Below are positions 1-7,951 of a DNA stretch of 15,434 nucleotides, in pieces; the first letter of the stretch is position 1, and each line of letters starts with the position of its first letter. The notes beneath the pieces are model-generated. The model was not told the DNA's origin. It saw nothing but the letters and a program-made list of their open reading frames with translations, and made no database searches. The stretch spans positions 1 to 15,434 of the forward strand of contig CAZHBJ010000076.1 of assembly GCA_964530445.1 (NCBI GenBank), read 5' to 3'. This DNA is from FEN-1297 sp964530445 (GTDB taxonomy: Bacteria > Bacteroidota > Ignavibacteria > Ignavibacteriales > Ignavibacteriaceae). The position numbers were made by a program, and so were the translations under genes.

Positions 1-1290
1 TTTGTAAACTCCCCGTTTATCTGTTGACAGTTTCATTATATTGCCTACATATTCGCTCGGGCAAACAATCTGAGCTTTTATATATGGCTCCTCAATATAT
101 TCAATTTCTCCAACCGGGGGCATCATGGCCGGATTATCAACTATAATTTTTTCATTTTTTTTATTAAAGACAAAATATTCAACGTTTGGTAAAGTAGTTA
201 TAATTGATTGATTATATTCTCTCAGTAATCTTTCCTGAACAATTTCCATATGAAGCAGTCCGAGAAACCCGCATCTAAAACCAAACCCTAGCGCAGCAGA
301 AGTTTCCGGCTGATAAATTAAAGCTGAATCGTTTAATCTAAATTTCTCCAATGCGTCGCGGAGGTCTTCGAATTCGTCGGCATCCGTCGGATATAACCCG
401 CTGTAAACCATCGGTTTAACTTCTTTGTAACCGGGTAGAGGATGATCTGCACCGTTTTTTGCATGTGTAACAGTATCTCCAACCTTAATATCGTGGACAA
501 CTTTTATACCTGATATTAAGTAACCGACATTACCTGCAGACAATTCATTTTTTTTAATTTTTCTTAGCCCAAGCGTTCCGATTTCTTCCGCTTCAATTTC
601 TCTCTCAACAGCAAAATATTTTATTTTATCGTTAGTTTTTAAAGTACCGTTAAATATCCTTATATATGCAATTGCACCACGGTAAGCATCAAAAATAGAA
701 TCAAAAATTAATGCCTGCAGCGGAGCTTCGGGATCACCTTTAGGAGGAGAAATTTTATTTACTATACTTTCCAGTATATCATCAATTCCAATTTTAGTTT
801 TTGCACTTGCTAAAATTATTTCATCTTCTTCGCAGCCGATTAAGTCGATAATCTGTCCTTTAACCCTTTCGATTTCAGCGCTCGGTAAATCAATTTTATT
901 CAAAACCGGAATAATTTCAAGATTGGCTTCAATTGCTAAATAAAGATTACTAATGGTCTGTGCTTCTACTCCTTGCGATGCATCTACAACTAAAAGCGCG
1001 CCTTCGCAAGCTGCCAGCGATCTTGATACTTCATAAGAAAAATCGACATGACCGGGAGTATCAATTAAATTAAAAATATATTCATTACCATCGTTAGCTT
1101 TATATTTCATCTGGATGGCATGGGATTTTATAGTAATCCCGCGTTCTCTTTCAAGCTCCAAATCATCCAATACCTGAGCCTTAGATTCACGTTCTGAAAC
1201 AGTACCGGTTTTTTCAAGCAGGCAGTCCGCTATAGTTGATTTCCCATGATCTATATGCGCAATAATGCAGAAATTTCGAATATTATTCAT
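1..1290 (-). CDS. lepA: Elongation factor 4 (LepA), C-terminus cut by window edge
   Basis: Ribosome-bound translational GTPase that back-translocates or remodels stalled ribosomes; acts in the cytoplasm and at the membrane. The 430 visible residues start with ATG at 1290 and the opening MNNIRNFCIIAHIDHGKST is typical of LepA. All GTPase motifs are readable: P-loop AHIDHGKST (about residues 11-19), switch I RERGITIKS, DTPGH, NKID and SAK. Further on, GFRCGFLGLLHMEI marks the EF-G-like domain shared by LepA. Family proteins have about 600 residues, so roughly 170 are missing beyond base 1. The gene is last in the minus-strand run and is separated from the Ppx/GppA gene by about 100 bp, so it may have its own promoter. 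EF-G and BipA are less likely because the N-terminal sequence and spacing match LepA. Confidence 0.96.
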   Translation of the reverse strand, partial: MNNIRNFCIIAHIDHGKSTIADCLLEKTGTVSERESKAQVLDDLELERERGITIKSHAIQMKYKANDGNEYIFNLIDTPGHVDFSYEVSRSLAACEGALLVVDASQGVEAQTISNLYLAIEANLEIIPVLNKIDLPSAEIERVKGQIIDLIGCEEDEIILASAKTKIGIDDILESIVNKISPPKGDPEAPLQALIFDSIFDAYRGAIAYIRIFNGTLKTNDKIKYFAVEREIEAEEIGTLGLRKIKKNELSAGNVGYLISGIKVVHDIKVGDTVTHAKNGADHPLPGYKEVKPMVYSGLYPTDADEFEDLRDALEKFRLNDSALIYQPETSAALGFGFRCGFLGLLHMEIVQERLLREYNQSIITTLPNVEYFVFNKKNEKIIVDNPAMMPPVGEIEYIEEPYIKAQIVCPSEYVGNIMKLSTDKRGVYK

Positions 1291-1391
1291 TAATCCCTTA
1301 AAAATTTAACTTTAAATATAAGTACCGAATTTTAATATAAAAAGGTATTTGAACTATGAAGTACTTTGGTTTGATTATTTTGCAATGTAGA

Positions 1392-2336
1392 TTAATTTTT
1401 AATTCTATCCAGCATCTCCAAAATTATTCCTTCACGAAGCGCAAATTCGGAAACGGTAATTTTCGTTAATTTGAAAAGTTCAAAGGCCTTTTTAAGAATT
1501 AGTAAACCGGCAGGAATAATGTCTGCTCGTTTAGGCTCCATTCCTTTTATCATCAATCGTTCATCGGTAGTTTTTTTCGACATTACTAAATTAACTATCA
1601 AAGATAATTCTTTTTTTGAAAACGAAAATCCGTTTAATTTACCAATAGGTTTATTTGTTTTTAAACTATTTATCATGGATGCAACCGACTGAATAGTGCC
1701 TGAAGATCCGACAGCAAAATCATACTTTTCATCAATCTGCAAATTATGTTTGGAACTTAAATGATCTTCAATATATTTTTCGCATTCTTTTACAGCTTCA
1801 TCAGTAATTAAAAAATCCGGGAAAAATCTTTTACTCAACCTTACCGCACCAATTTTTACACTTTCGGCAAAAACAGGTTTGCCGTTATTTCCAAAGACAA
1901 ATTCGGTACTGCCGCCGCCGATATCTATGCACAATACTTTCTTATTTTCTATGGAAAGAGCTTTTTTTGCACCCCGGTATATTAATTCTGCTTCGTGGTG
2001 ACCTTTTATTACTTCTACTTCTATTCCCGTCGACTTAAAAACCGCATTAATAAATTCATCTTGATTATGCGATTCTCTCACCGCACTTGTCGCCACCGCT
2101 CTCATTTTTGCATCATAATATTGAGCTAATTTTTTAAATCTCGAAAGTATTTTTATTGCATTTGCCGTTTCATCAGGTGAAATTAGACTTAAATTTTTAC
2201 CTTCATGCGATCCCAAACGAATAACTTCTTTCTCTCTGTCTATAATCTTAAATGAGCCGTCTTTCTTTAATTTAACAATAATTAAATGAAAGGAATTGGT
2301 TCCCATATCTACTGCAGCTAAACAATCAACAGGCAT
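1392..2336 (-). CDS. Ppx/GppA-family phosphatase (exopolyphosphatase-like), short form
   Basis: ASKHA-fold enzyme of the family that hydrolyses polyphosphate or the pppGpp 5'-phosphate. The 314-residue product has the first phosphate loop AAVDMGTNSFHLII (residues 7-20), a charged segment with the likely catalytic glutamate (GHHEAELIYRG, about 112-122) and the second phosphate loop CIDIGGGSTEFVFG (136-149). The C-terminal SEFALREGIILEML is also typical. E. coli Ppx and GppA are about 500 residues; this short form lacks the C-terminal HD-like domains, which is common in this phylum group. The ATG at 2336 lies one base after the glycosyltransferase stop (TAA-A-ATG), suggesting translational coupling. 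Whether polyphosphate or pppGpp is the main substrate cannot be told from sequence. Confidence 0.9.
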   Translation of the reverse strand: MPVDCLAAVDMGTNSFHLIIVKLKKDGSFKIIDREKEVIRLGSHEGKNLSLISPDETANAIKILSRFKKLAQYYDAKMRAVATSAVRESHNQDEFINAVFKSTGIEVEVIKGHHEAELIYRGAKKALSIENKKVLCIDIGGGSTEFVFGNNGKPVFAESVKIGAVRLSKRFFPDFLITDEAVKECEKYIEDHLSSKHNLQIDEKYDFAVGSSGTIQSVASMINSLKTNKPIGKLNGFSFSKKELSLIVNLVMSKKTTDERLMIKGMEPKRADIIPAGLLILKKAFELFKLTKITVSEFALREGIILEMLDRIKN

Positions 2337-2337
2337 T

Positions 2338-3435
2338 TTAACATTTTTTATTTTTTAAAAGAATCGAATTACAGAGTGAATAAACATCGTCCACAGATAC
2401 ATCATCAATAAGATCAGATTTTCTTATAAAATATTTATTTGTTCCTATCGGAGCCCAATTAAAAGGATTAGTAGGACCGAAAATAGAAATTTGCGGTGTT
2501 TCGGTCGTACCCGCTACATGCATTATCCCGGTATCGTTGGAAATAAATAAATCGGATTTGGAAATTAATGCCGCTACTTCGGGAATTTTTCTGTTTATAA
2601 AATAACCTGCTTTTATATACGAATTTTTTCTAATATAAGTGATTTCTTCTTTATCGGCAGAACTTCCGGTTAAATAAAATTTTACTTTAAATTCGGTCTT
2701 TATTTTTTCCATAAGACTTAAATACTTTTTCAACGGCCAGCGGTTTGGAATTTTACCCGCTCCCATGTGAAATCCTATTAAATGTTCTCCGTGTTCTAAA
2801 TTTAATTTGTTTATAAATTCATCTGCAGAATTAATATCTTTCTCATCAAAAGAAATTTCCGATTTGTAATTTGTCGTATTTATCCCGAAAGGTCTAACAA
2901 TATCCAGGCTTCTTTCTGCAACATTAGAATCCGGGTGCTTCCTCCAATCAATTTCAACTCTTCTATCGAATAAGAAAATACTTTTATTCTCTTTGCCGTT
3001 TAGGCTTTTTGCACCTATCCTAATTTTAGAATTCGATATACGTGCAATGAGGTTGCTTGTGAACGAGATTGACACCGTTACCGGAACTATTGCAAGATCA
3101 TAAGACTGTCTTAGTAAATTAAAAAAATTTTTTAGATAAACAGGATTATACAGCTTTTTTTTATCGAAGATATAAAGCTTATCGATAAACCTATTTTTGA
3201 TTAAACCCGGGTAATTAAACGGGCTCGCAATTAAAGTAAGATGACAGCCCGGATAAGTTTCTTTTAGTGCCCTTAAAAGCGAAACACCTGTGAGCAGATC
3301 ACCTAATTGATTATGCTGACGGACAATGATGATTTTTTTCGGCGAGTTAATTTTAAGGCTTTTTTCTTCCTGTACGGCAAATATTTTATTAACAAAACTA
3401 TAAATTAAATTTGAAAAGATTTTATTATCCGCCAT
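2338..3435 (-). CDS. Glycosyltransferase family 9 (heptosyltransferase-like)
   Basis: GT-B glycosyltransferase of the ADP-heptose:LPS heptosyltransferase family, probably adding a sugar to LPS core or another envelope glycan at the cytoplasmic face of the inner membrane. In 365 residues, the N-terminal Rossmann domain begins IIIVRQHNQLGDLLTG (35-50), with the conserved GD pair. The C-terminal domain has GFHMGAG (221-227), followed by NRWPLKKY, and the nucleotide-sugar site SNDTGIMHVAGT (299-310), followed by ISIFGPTNP. These are classic GT9 motifs. The ATG at 3435 follows the small membrane-protein gene by 5 bp. Donor and acceptor cannot be assigned, and ADP-heptose is only the family default. 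No LPS-core genes flank it, so it looks like an isolated envelope gene within a housekeeping operon. Confidence 0.88.
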   Translation of the reverse strand: MADNKIFSNLIYSFVNKIFAVQEEKSLKINSPKKIIIVRQHNQLGDLLTGVSLLRALKETYPGCHLTLIASPFNYPGLIKNRFIDKLYIFDKKKLYNPVYLKNFFNLLRQSYDLAIVPVTVSISFTSNLIARISNSKIRIGAKSLNGKENKSIFLFDRRVEIDWRKHPDSNVAERSLDIVRPFGINTTNYKSEISFDEKDINSADEFINKLNLEHGEHLIGFHMGAGKIPNRWPLKKYLSLMEKIKTEFKVKFYLTGSSADKEEITYIRKNSYIKAGYFINRKIPEVAALISKSDLFISNDTGIMHVAGTTETPQISIFGPTNPFNWAPIGTNKYFIRKSDLIDDVSVDDVYSLCNSILLKNKKC

Positions 3436-3440
3436 CCAAA

Positions 3441-3662
3441 TTATACTTGTTCTTTATGAGTTTTTGAATCCTGTTTAATTTCGTAAAATTCAGCTTCCTC
3501 AACATCCTTGTATTTGGATTCCGCTTCCCTGTAATCGCCGTTATTTTTAATATTACTATCGGGCTTTTTTACTTCCGAGATAAAATGCTTAAAAAATAAT
3601 TTAATAACTTTATACAGTACATAAAACAAAACAAATAACAAAAACAGTCTTAGCATGATCAC
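3441..3662 (-). CDS. Small single-pass membrane protein, hypothetical
   Basis: A 73-residue product (71 if translation starts at the in-frame ATG at 3656). Residues about 3-22 form a hydrophobic helix (LRLFLLFVLFYVLYKVIKLFF) interrupted only by one lysine near its end. A charged, Asp/Glu/Lys-rich polar tail of about 45 residues follows, so it is probably N-terminally anchored. The GTG at 3662 overlaps the stop of the deoxynucleoside kinase gene in a GTGA arrangement, typical of translational coupling, which supports a real gene. It resembles small DUF4834-type proteins found in Bacteroidetes in length and layout, but this is a loose impression, not a recognised homology. Function unknown. Confidence 0.65.
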   Translation of the reverse strand: MIMLRLFLLFVLFYVLYKVIKLFFKHFISEVKKPDSNIKNNGDYREAESKYKDVEEAEFYEIKQDSKTHKEQV

Positions 3663-4318
3663 TCAATCCTTCTCGATTCGGGTTTAAAATATTCTATCAA
3701 TCCTCTATCATTCCTAAATATTTGGTTAAACAATTCTTCAAAATCTTTTTCGCTGTTCACAAAATCAATTTCAGTTGAATTAACAATAAGTAAAGGTGTA
3801 GAATTATATCTAAAAAAGAAATGATTATATGCTTCGCTTAATTCTTCAATATAATTTCTTGTTAAATTTCTTTCAATTTTTCTGCTTCTTTTCTTTATAT
3901 TATACATCAATCTGTCTATTCCGGACTGTAAATACACTACTAGATCAGGTTTCCTCAAGTTTCTGGAAAGATGAGGAAAAATTGATTCGTAGAGCTTTAA
4001 TTCTTCACCGCTAAGGTTTAAATAAGCAAAAATTCTGTCTTTTTCAAATAAATAATCGCACACTATATATTGAGTGAAAAGATTTTCCTGGTTTAACTCT
4101 TCCTGCTGTTTAAACCTGTTTATTAAAAAGAACATTTGTGTTTGAAAAGCATAGCGTTTTCTGTCCGCATAAAACTTTTCTAAGAAAGGGTTTACCTCAA
4201 ACTGTTCCAGCAGTAATTCGGCATTTAATTTTTCCTTAAGCTTTCTTGCAAGGGATGTTTTACCAACACCAATTACACCTTCTAATGCAATATACCTTAT
4301 TTCTGAATTTTCGTTCAA
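3659..4318 (-). CDS. Deoxynucleoside kinase (dGK/dAK type)
   Basis: Salvage enzyme phosphorylating deoxynucleosides at the 5' position with ATP. The 219-residue protein has a P-loop GVIGVGKTS (14-22), the substrate-pocket segment LEQFEVNPFLEKFY, QTQMFFLINR (59-68), the DR-type motif in DYLFEKDRIFAY (88-99), and a basic LID region KKRSRKIER (about 142-150). All of these fit the dNK/dGK/dAK family, which averages 200-230 residues. The only start before the P-loop in this frame is TTG at 4318; no good Shine-Dalgarno is seen. It follows folK by 16 bp, a folK-kinase pairing I know from Bacteroidetes genomes. It overlaps the next small gene by 4 bases. Specificity among dG, dA and dC cannot be read off. 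Confidence 0.9.
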   Translation of the reverse strand: MNENSEIRYIALEGVIGVGKTSLARKLKEKLNAELLLEQFEVNPFLEKFYADRKRYAFQTQMFFLINRFKQQEELNQENLFTQYIVCDYLFEKDRIFAYLNLSGEELKLYESIFPHLSRNLRKPDLVVYLQSGIDRLMYNIKKRSRKIERNLTRNYIEELSEAYNHFFFRYNSTPLLIVNSTEIDFVNSEKDFEELFNQIFRNDRGLIEYFKPESRRIE

Positions 4319-4334
4319 TTTCTAACTCACAATG

Positions 4335-4835
4335 TTAAAGGATTTTATCATTTAATTTTTGTAGAACACATTTTTCATTTTCGTCAATACAAATATCACA
4401 AATTTTTATCTTTAATGCAGGATGAACCAAATCCGGGGCTATTTCGCATAAAGGGACTAGTACAAAGTCTCTTTTTGCCGCTTCCTTATGCGGAATAGTT
4501 ACCCTCTCATTTGAAAATATAGTATTATTAAAAAATAAAAGGTCAAGGTCAATTTCCCGGGGGCCCCATCTTTCCGATTTTATTCTGCCGAGATTTTTCT
4601 CAATAGATTTTAAACAATCCAATAATTGAATTATCGAATATTCGGTTTGAATCTTTATTACCGCATTAAAAAAATTGTCCTGATCCTTATAGCCGTAAGG
4701 TTTGGTTTCATATACGGATGAGGTTTCAAGAACACTGCAATTTTCATTTTTGTTTAGTTCAATTACAGATTTTCTCAAGTAATCTAATTTATCGCTTTTA
4801 TTGGATCCAAGTCCAATATATGCCGTATTATTGAT
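4335..4835 (-). CDS. folK: HPPK, folate pathway kinase, with apparent ATC start
   Basis: 6-hydroxymethyl-7,8-dihydropterin pyrophosphokinase, which transfers pyrophosphate from ATP to the pterin product of FolB. Core motifs are RWGPREIDLDLLFF, with the Mg-binding Asp pair, and IPHKEAAKRDFVLVPL. The nearest standard start is TTG at 4778, but that would delete the indispensable N-terminal AYIGLGSNKSD. Reading upstream in frame there is no ATG, GTG or TTG before the stop at 4857-4859. ATC at 4835 gives (M)NNTAYIGLGSN and 166 residues. With this start the key residues fall at D96, D98, H116 and R122, one off from E. coli HPPK (95, 97, 115, 121). An AAAGG at 4843-4847 lies 7 bases before the ATC. 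It sits 29 bp after folB. An ATG-to-ATC sequence error is the main alternative. Confidence 0.9.
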   Translation of the reverse strand: MNNTAYIGLGSNKSDKLDYLRKSVIELNKNENCSVLETSSVYETKPYGYKDQDNFFNAVIKIQTEYSIIQLLDCLKSIEKNLGRIKSERWGPREIDLDLLFFNNTIFSNERVTIPHKEAAKRDFVLVPLCEIAPDLVHPALKIKICDICIDENEKCVLQKLNDKIL

Positions 4836-4842
4836 GGCAGTA

Positions 4843-4847
4843 CCTTT
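4843..4847 (-). promoter_or_regulatory. Shine-Dalgarno-like AAAGG deciding the folK start
   Basis: On the minus strand AAAGG is followed by 7 bases (TACTGCC) and then ATC at 4835-4833. The same AAAGG precedes the TTG start of rsfS by 6 bases in this window, so it is a plausible ribosome binding site here. It favours ATC at 4835 over the other in-frame isoleucine codon ATT at 4853, which lies upstream of the site. Confidence 0.5.
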
Positions 4848-4864
4848 AAAAATGCCTTATAAAA

Positions 4865-5245
4865 TTACTCATCAAGAAGATCTTCTCTGCTTTTTACAAC
4901 TTCAACTTCAACACAATCTACAACACCGCCCAGCGGAGGGTTATTTTTTCTTATTCTTACAGCAACCTTCTCTATATTAATAAATTTTCTTAAAAGCTCG
5001 TCTGCTATTTTTGTTGCCAGGGTTTCAATTAAATAATGCTTTTCTTCCAGCGCCATTTGATACATAAATTTGTAAGCTTTATCGTAGTCGATTGTTCTTT
5101 TTAAACTATCGTTTTTTGCTGCTTCATTAAAATTTGTGTATATATCAACGTCGGCTTCAAATTTTCCGCCTACGCTTTGTTCCTCGGAAAGAACGCCGTG
5201 ATAAGCATAAAACACGGCTTTTTTTATACGAATAATATTGAGCAT
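4865..5245 (-). CDS. folB: Dihydroneopterin aldolase
   Basis: Cleaves 7,8-dihydroneopterin to 6-hydroxymethyl-7,8-dihydropterin and glycolaldehyde, the step just before FolK. The 126-residue length is typical of the family (about 120). FYAYHGVLSEEQ (12-23) contains the conserved E22. The YLIETLA segment (71-77) holds the pterin-anchoring E74. RIRKNNPPLGG (97-107) carries the catalytic K100. All three positions match E. coli numbering. The start is ATG at 5245, and FolB sits between pgeF and folK in the same direction, so two consecutive folate steps are encoded together. The missing folate genes (folE, folP) are not in this window. Confidence 0.95.
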   Translation of the reverse strand: MLNIIRIKKAVFYAYHGVLSEEQSVGGKFEADVDIYTNFNEAAKNDSLKRTIDYDKAYKFMYQMALEEKHYLIETLATKIADELLRKFINIEKVAVRIRKNNPPLGGVVDCVEVEVVKSREDLLDE

Positions 5246-5294
5246 TAGAAGTCCGGATTACTATTAAATATTAAGGCATGTAATTTAACATTTT

Positions 5295-6035
5295 CTAATG
5301 AAAGTCTTTTATAGCAATAACACCCAGGGCTCTTCCGGAAATTTGGCCGTCACGCCTGTAAGAATGCAATAAATTTTTCTGACCATAAGAGCAAAGTGCG
5401 GAGGCCTGAATATTACATTTTTTTAATCCGAAATTAAGCAAAATATCCTGATTTACAAGTGATACATCAAGAAGATACTTATTATCAATCGGAGTTAAAT
5501 ATTTTTTTTCAAAAAGGCCGGCAACTTCCTTACCTACTTCATAATTACTTCTAGTTATTGAAGGACCTATATAAGCTAACAAATCTCCCGGATCCGAATT
5601 AAATTCTTCTCGAAGTTTTATTAAAGTTTTTAAGAGAATTTTTTTCTCTGTCCCCCGCCAACCAGAATGTACGCCTGCAATCACTTTATTTCTTTTATCG
5701 AAAATAAAAATCGCTGCACAGTCTGCGGTACTTATTGCCAGCCCGAGCTTTTTCTTATCGGTTATCATTGCATCGCTATTGCCGCAAACTCCCCCTTTTG
5801 CCACGTACGTAATTGTATCGCCGTGAACCTGTTTCTGTAAAACCACATCTTCCGCATTAAGACCGAGCGAATTGAAAAAACTTTCTCTGTTTTCATCAAC
5901 TATCTGTTTATTATCCCCTACCGATTGAGAAACATTGAAAAAGTAAGGTGCATTTCTTCCTGCGCCGACTTTTGTACTGAAACCAAAAATGATTTCGGGA
6001 TATTTATTAAAGATGTGTGATTTAACAACCAGCAT
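5295..6035 (-). CDS. pgeF: Purine nucleoside phosphorylase/polyphenol oxidase family (YfiH/YlmD, PgeF)
   Basis: Zn-dependent cytoplasmic enzyme of the former 'laccase domain' family (DUF152). Members act as purine nucleoside phosphorylases or adenosine deaminases, and some are linked to peptidoglycan editing. The 246 residues are the usual length. The three metal ligands are visible as LQKQVHGD (H71), STADCAAI (C106) and AGVHSGWRGT (H123). The C-terminal HSYRRDGQISGRALGVI is also characteristic. The ATG at 6035 is the first gene after the divergent spacer, so it probably heads the minus-strand operon that continues with folB 49 bp downstream. Proximity to a deoxynucleoside kinase fits a purine-nucleoside salvage role, but that is inference. 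Confidence 0.9.
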   Translation of the reverse strand: MLVVKSHIFNKYPEIIFGFSTKVGAGRNAPYFFNVSQSVGDNKQIVDENRESFFNSLGLNAEDVVLQKQVHGDTITYVAKGGVCGNSDAMITDKKKLGLAISTADCAAIFIFDKRNKVIAGVHSGWRGTEKKILLKTLIKLREEFNSDPGDLLAYIGPSITRSNYEVGKEVAGLFEKKYLTPIDNKYLLDVSLVNQDILLNFGLKKCNIQASALCSYGQKNLLHSYRRDGQISGRALGVIAIKDFH

Positions 6036-6321
6036 AAAATGAGGGATTATTTTAATTGAAAATGTCCTGTTATAATTTAATAATTTTTTTAATGAAAATG
6101 AGAAAAATACTTAAAAACATGCTTAAAGTTTGAATATATAAATTATTAATTAAACTGCCTATTAGTTTGAGAAGTGCAGAAATATTTACATAAATTTTAA
6201 AAATTTTTTCTAGAATATATTTCATAATTATTTAATACTTATACCTATTTCATTCAATTGAGACTATATGCTTTAAGTGTTATATTGGCACTCTAATTTC
6301 CATTTATTATAGGCAATTAAC
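6036..6321. other. Divergent AT-rich spacer between pgeF and surE
   Basis: A 286-bp gene-free stretch, very AT-rich with long A and T tracts, from which the minus-strand pgeF operon and the plus-strand surE operon diverge. No convincing ORF, RNA gene or GC-rich hairpin is seen. A promoter candidate for surE lies near its right end (annotated separately). I could not pick a convincing pgeF promoter. Confidence 0.6.
6257..6288 (+). promoter_or_regulatory. Putative Bacteroidetes-type promoter for the surE operon
   Basis: ATTG at 6257-6260 and TATATTGG at 6281-6288 are 20 bases apart. This resembles the Bacteroidetes -33/-7 pattern TTTG-N19-21-TAnnTTTG with two mismatches. It lies 33 bp upstream of the surE start, a sensible 5' leader length. 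In AT-rich DNA such matches arise by chance, so it is only a candidate. Confidence 0.4.
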
Positions 6322-7101
6322 TTGAAAATCCTAGTATGTAATGACGACGGAATTGATTCTCAAGGAATTTATTCTCTTGTTGAATCATTAAAAGAAATAG
6401 GAACTGTTACCGTTGTTGCCCCGCTTAAAGAACAAAGCGCCGTTGGACATGCAATTACAATGCAAATTCCTTTAAGAGTAACAAAATCTTATAAAGACGG
6501 AAAATTCTTCGGTTACGCAGTTAACGGTACGCCGGCAGATTGTATTAAAATAGGAATAAGAAATATTATGAAGGAACCACCCGACCTTGTAGTATCGGGT
6601 ATAAACCACGGTTCAAATACTGCAATAAATATAATTTATTCCGGAACTGTTTCGGCTGCCAGGGAAGCTGCTATTATGGATATTCCTTCAATGGCAGTGT
6701 CGGTTACCAGCCATGAAGTTTCCGATTTTAGGTTCGCAGCAAAGGTTACAAGGCTATTAGCCCAAGAATTAGCCGGTAAGGATATTCCCAAAGGAACTTT
6801 GTTGAATATAAATGTACCGGATGTTCCTGAAGAAGAAATTGCCGGAATTATTTTGACTAAACAAGGAAAATCCAAATGGGATGATATTTACGAGCAGAGA
6901 ATCGATCCGTACGGAAAAGATTATTATTGGCTGACCGGCAACTTAATGGAAGTCGATACGGAAATTGAAACAGATCAGGTTGCCATAAAGAAAAAATATG
7001 TTTCGATTTCTCCAATTCATTTCGACTTGACGGATTATGAAACATTTGATAAAATGAAAAATTGGAATCTGGAGCATTTATTAAATGGCAAAAAGAATTA
7101 A
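6322..7101 (+). CDS. surE: 5'/3'-nucleotidase SurE
   Basis: Metal-dependent nucleoside monophosphate phosphatase, stationary-phase survival protein, cytoplasmic. The 259 residues open with MKILVCNDDGIDSQGI, giving metal ligands D8 and D9. EQSAVGHAIT supplies S39, VNGTPADCIKIGI (68-80) is conserved, and DLVVSGINHGSNT supplies N95, with YSGTVSAAREA after it. These match the catalytic set of SurE exactly. The start is TTG at 6322; an in-frame stop lies only four codons upstream and no ATG is available. It heads a plus-strand run and its last 17 bases overlap the PhzF-family start, so the two are probably translationally coupled. Pairing with phosphatase/nucleoside genes on the other strand may be coincidence. 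Confidence 0.95.
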   Translation: MKILVCNDDGIDSQGIYSLVESLKEIGTVTVVAPLKEQSAVGHAITMQIPLRVTKSYKDGKFFGYAVNGTPADCIKIGIRNIMKEPPDLVVSGINHGSNTAINIIYSGTVSAAREAAIMDIPSMAVSVTSHEVSDFRFAAKVTRLLAQELAGKDIPKGTLLNINVPDVPEEEIAGIILTKQGKSKWDDIYEQRIDPYGKDYYWLTGNLMEVDTEIETDQVAIKKKYVSISPIHFDLTDYETFDKMKNWNLEHLLNGKKN

Positions 7102-7951
7102 TATTTTTCAAATTGATGCTTTTACAGATAAACCTTTCACAGGAAATCCGGCCGGCGTAACCTTCGGAGACGGATTATCTAAAGAAGAAATGCAGTTAAT
7201 TGCAAGAGAAATGAATTTAGCTGAAACTGCATTTCTTACTAAGTCTGATAAAGCAGATTATAACTTAAGATGGTTTACACCCAAAATGGAAGTCGATCTT
7301 TGCGGACATGCGACTATAGCTTCACTTCATTTTTTAAATGAGAATAATATTATTCATAAAGACTCCGAAATAAAATTTGAAACGCTTTCAGGAATATTAA
7401 AATGCCGGATAGAAAATAACCGGTATTATATGCAGATTCCGATTTACGCTATTGATGAATATCCCGGCAGTAAGAAGGATATTTTGAATTCATTGGGTAT
7501 TACCGAAGAGGATGTACCCGGTACAGTCCCGTTTCTTTTGCTTAGTAACAGCTATCTTTATATTTATATCGAACAATTCTCTATCATAAAAAAGTTAAAA
7601 CCAAATTTTAAGGAGCTTCTTAAAATCTCCGATGAAAATAACATAGGAGGAGTTGTTGTTTTTACTAAGGAAACTTATGAAAAAGAGAATTCGGCTCACT
7701 TAAGATTTTTTGCGCCGTATTACGGTATAGATGAAGACCCGGTTACAGGTTCTGCTAACGGCCCTTTAATGTTGGTATTAAACCATTTGGGTTTTGTAAA
7801 GTTTGATTATGAAGACATTGAGCTTACATTTGAGCAAGGTGATGTTATAGGAAGAAGAGGAAGAATCGGCGTTAAATATTCTCCTCTTGCAAAAGAACTT
7901 TATATATCGGGCAAAGCAGTTACAATAATAAAGGGAGAAATGAATTTTTAA
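7085..7951 (+). CDS. PhzF-family isomerase/epimerase
   Basis: Protein of the PhzF/diaminopimelate-epimerase fold; real members isomerise small molecules, and most genomic copies have unknown substrates. In 288 residues the motifs are IFQIDAFTDKPFTGNPAGV (7-25), the conserved acid in LAETAFL (E47, equivalent to PhzF E45), DLCGHATIAS (71-80) and DEDPVTGSANGPL near residues 216-228. The length is typical. The ATG at 7085 lies within the end of surE (17-base overlap) and its stop TAA shares one base with the next gene's ATG (TAATG), so it sits in a tight three-gene operon. No phenazine genes are present, so a phenazine role is not supported. Confidence 0.9.
   Translation: MAKRINIFQIDAFTDKPFTGNPAGVTFGDGLSKEEMQLIAREMNLAETAFLTKSDKADYNLRWFTPKMEVDLCGHATIASLHFLNENNIIHKDSEIKFETLSGILKCRIENNRYYMQIPIYAIDEYPGSKKDILNSLGITEEDVPGTVPFLLLSNSYLYIYIEQFSIIKKLKPNFKELLKISDENNIGGVVVFTKETYEKENSAHLRFFAPYYGIDEDPVTGSANGPLMLVLNHLGFVKFDYEDIELTFEQGDVIGRRGRIGVKYSPLAKELYISGKAVTIIKGEMNF

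Noticed and set aside
1291..1391. TACCTTTT and TATATTTA on the minus strand as a lepA promoter
   Set aside because: Each matches seven of eight bases of TAnnTTTG but no TTTG is found 19-21 bases upstream; chance matches are expected here.
6180..6240. A/T-tract region with TCTAGA palindrome in the divergent spacer as an operator
   Set aside because: The palindrome is only six bases and the surroundings are low-complexity A/T; no extended symmetry is present.
6636..7111. Two minus-strand open frames across surE and the surE/PhzF junction
   Set aside because: They are antisense to two well-supported genes and show no family features.
7085..7951. Phenazine biosynthesis function for the PhzF-family gene
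   Set aside because: No other phz gene is present and most PhzF-like proteins act elsewhere; only the family is supported.
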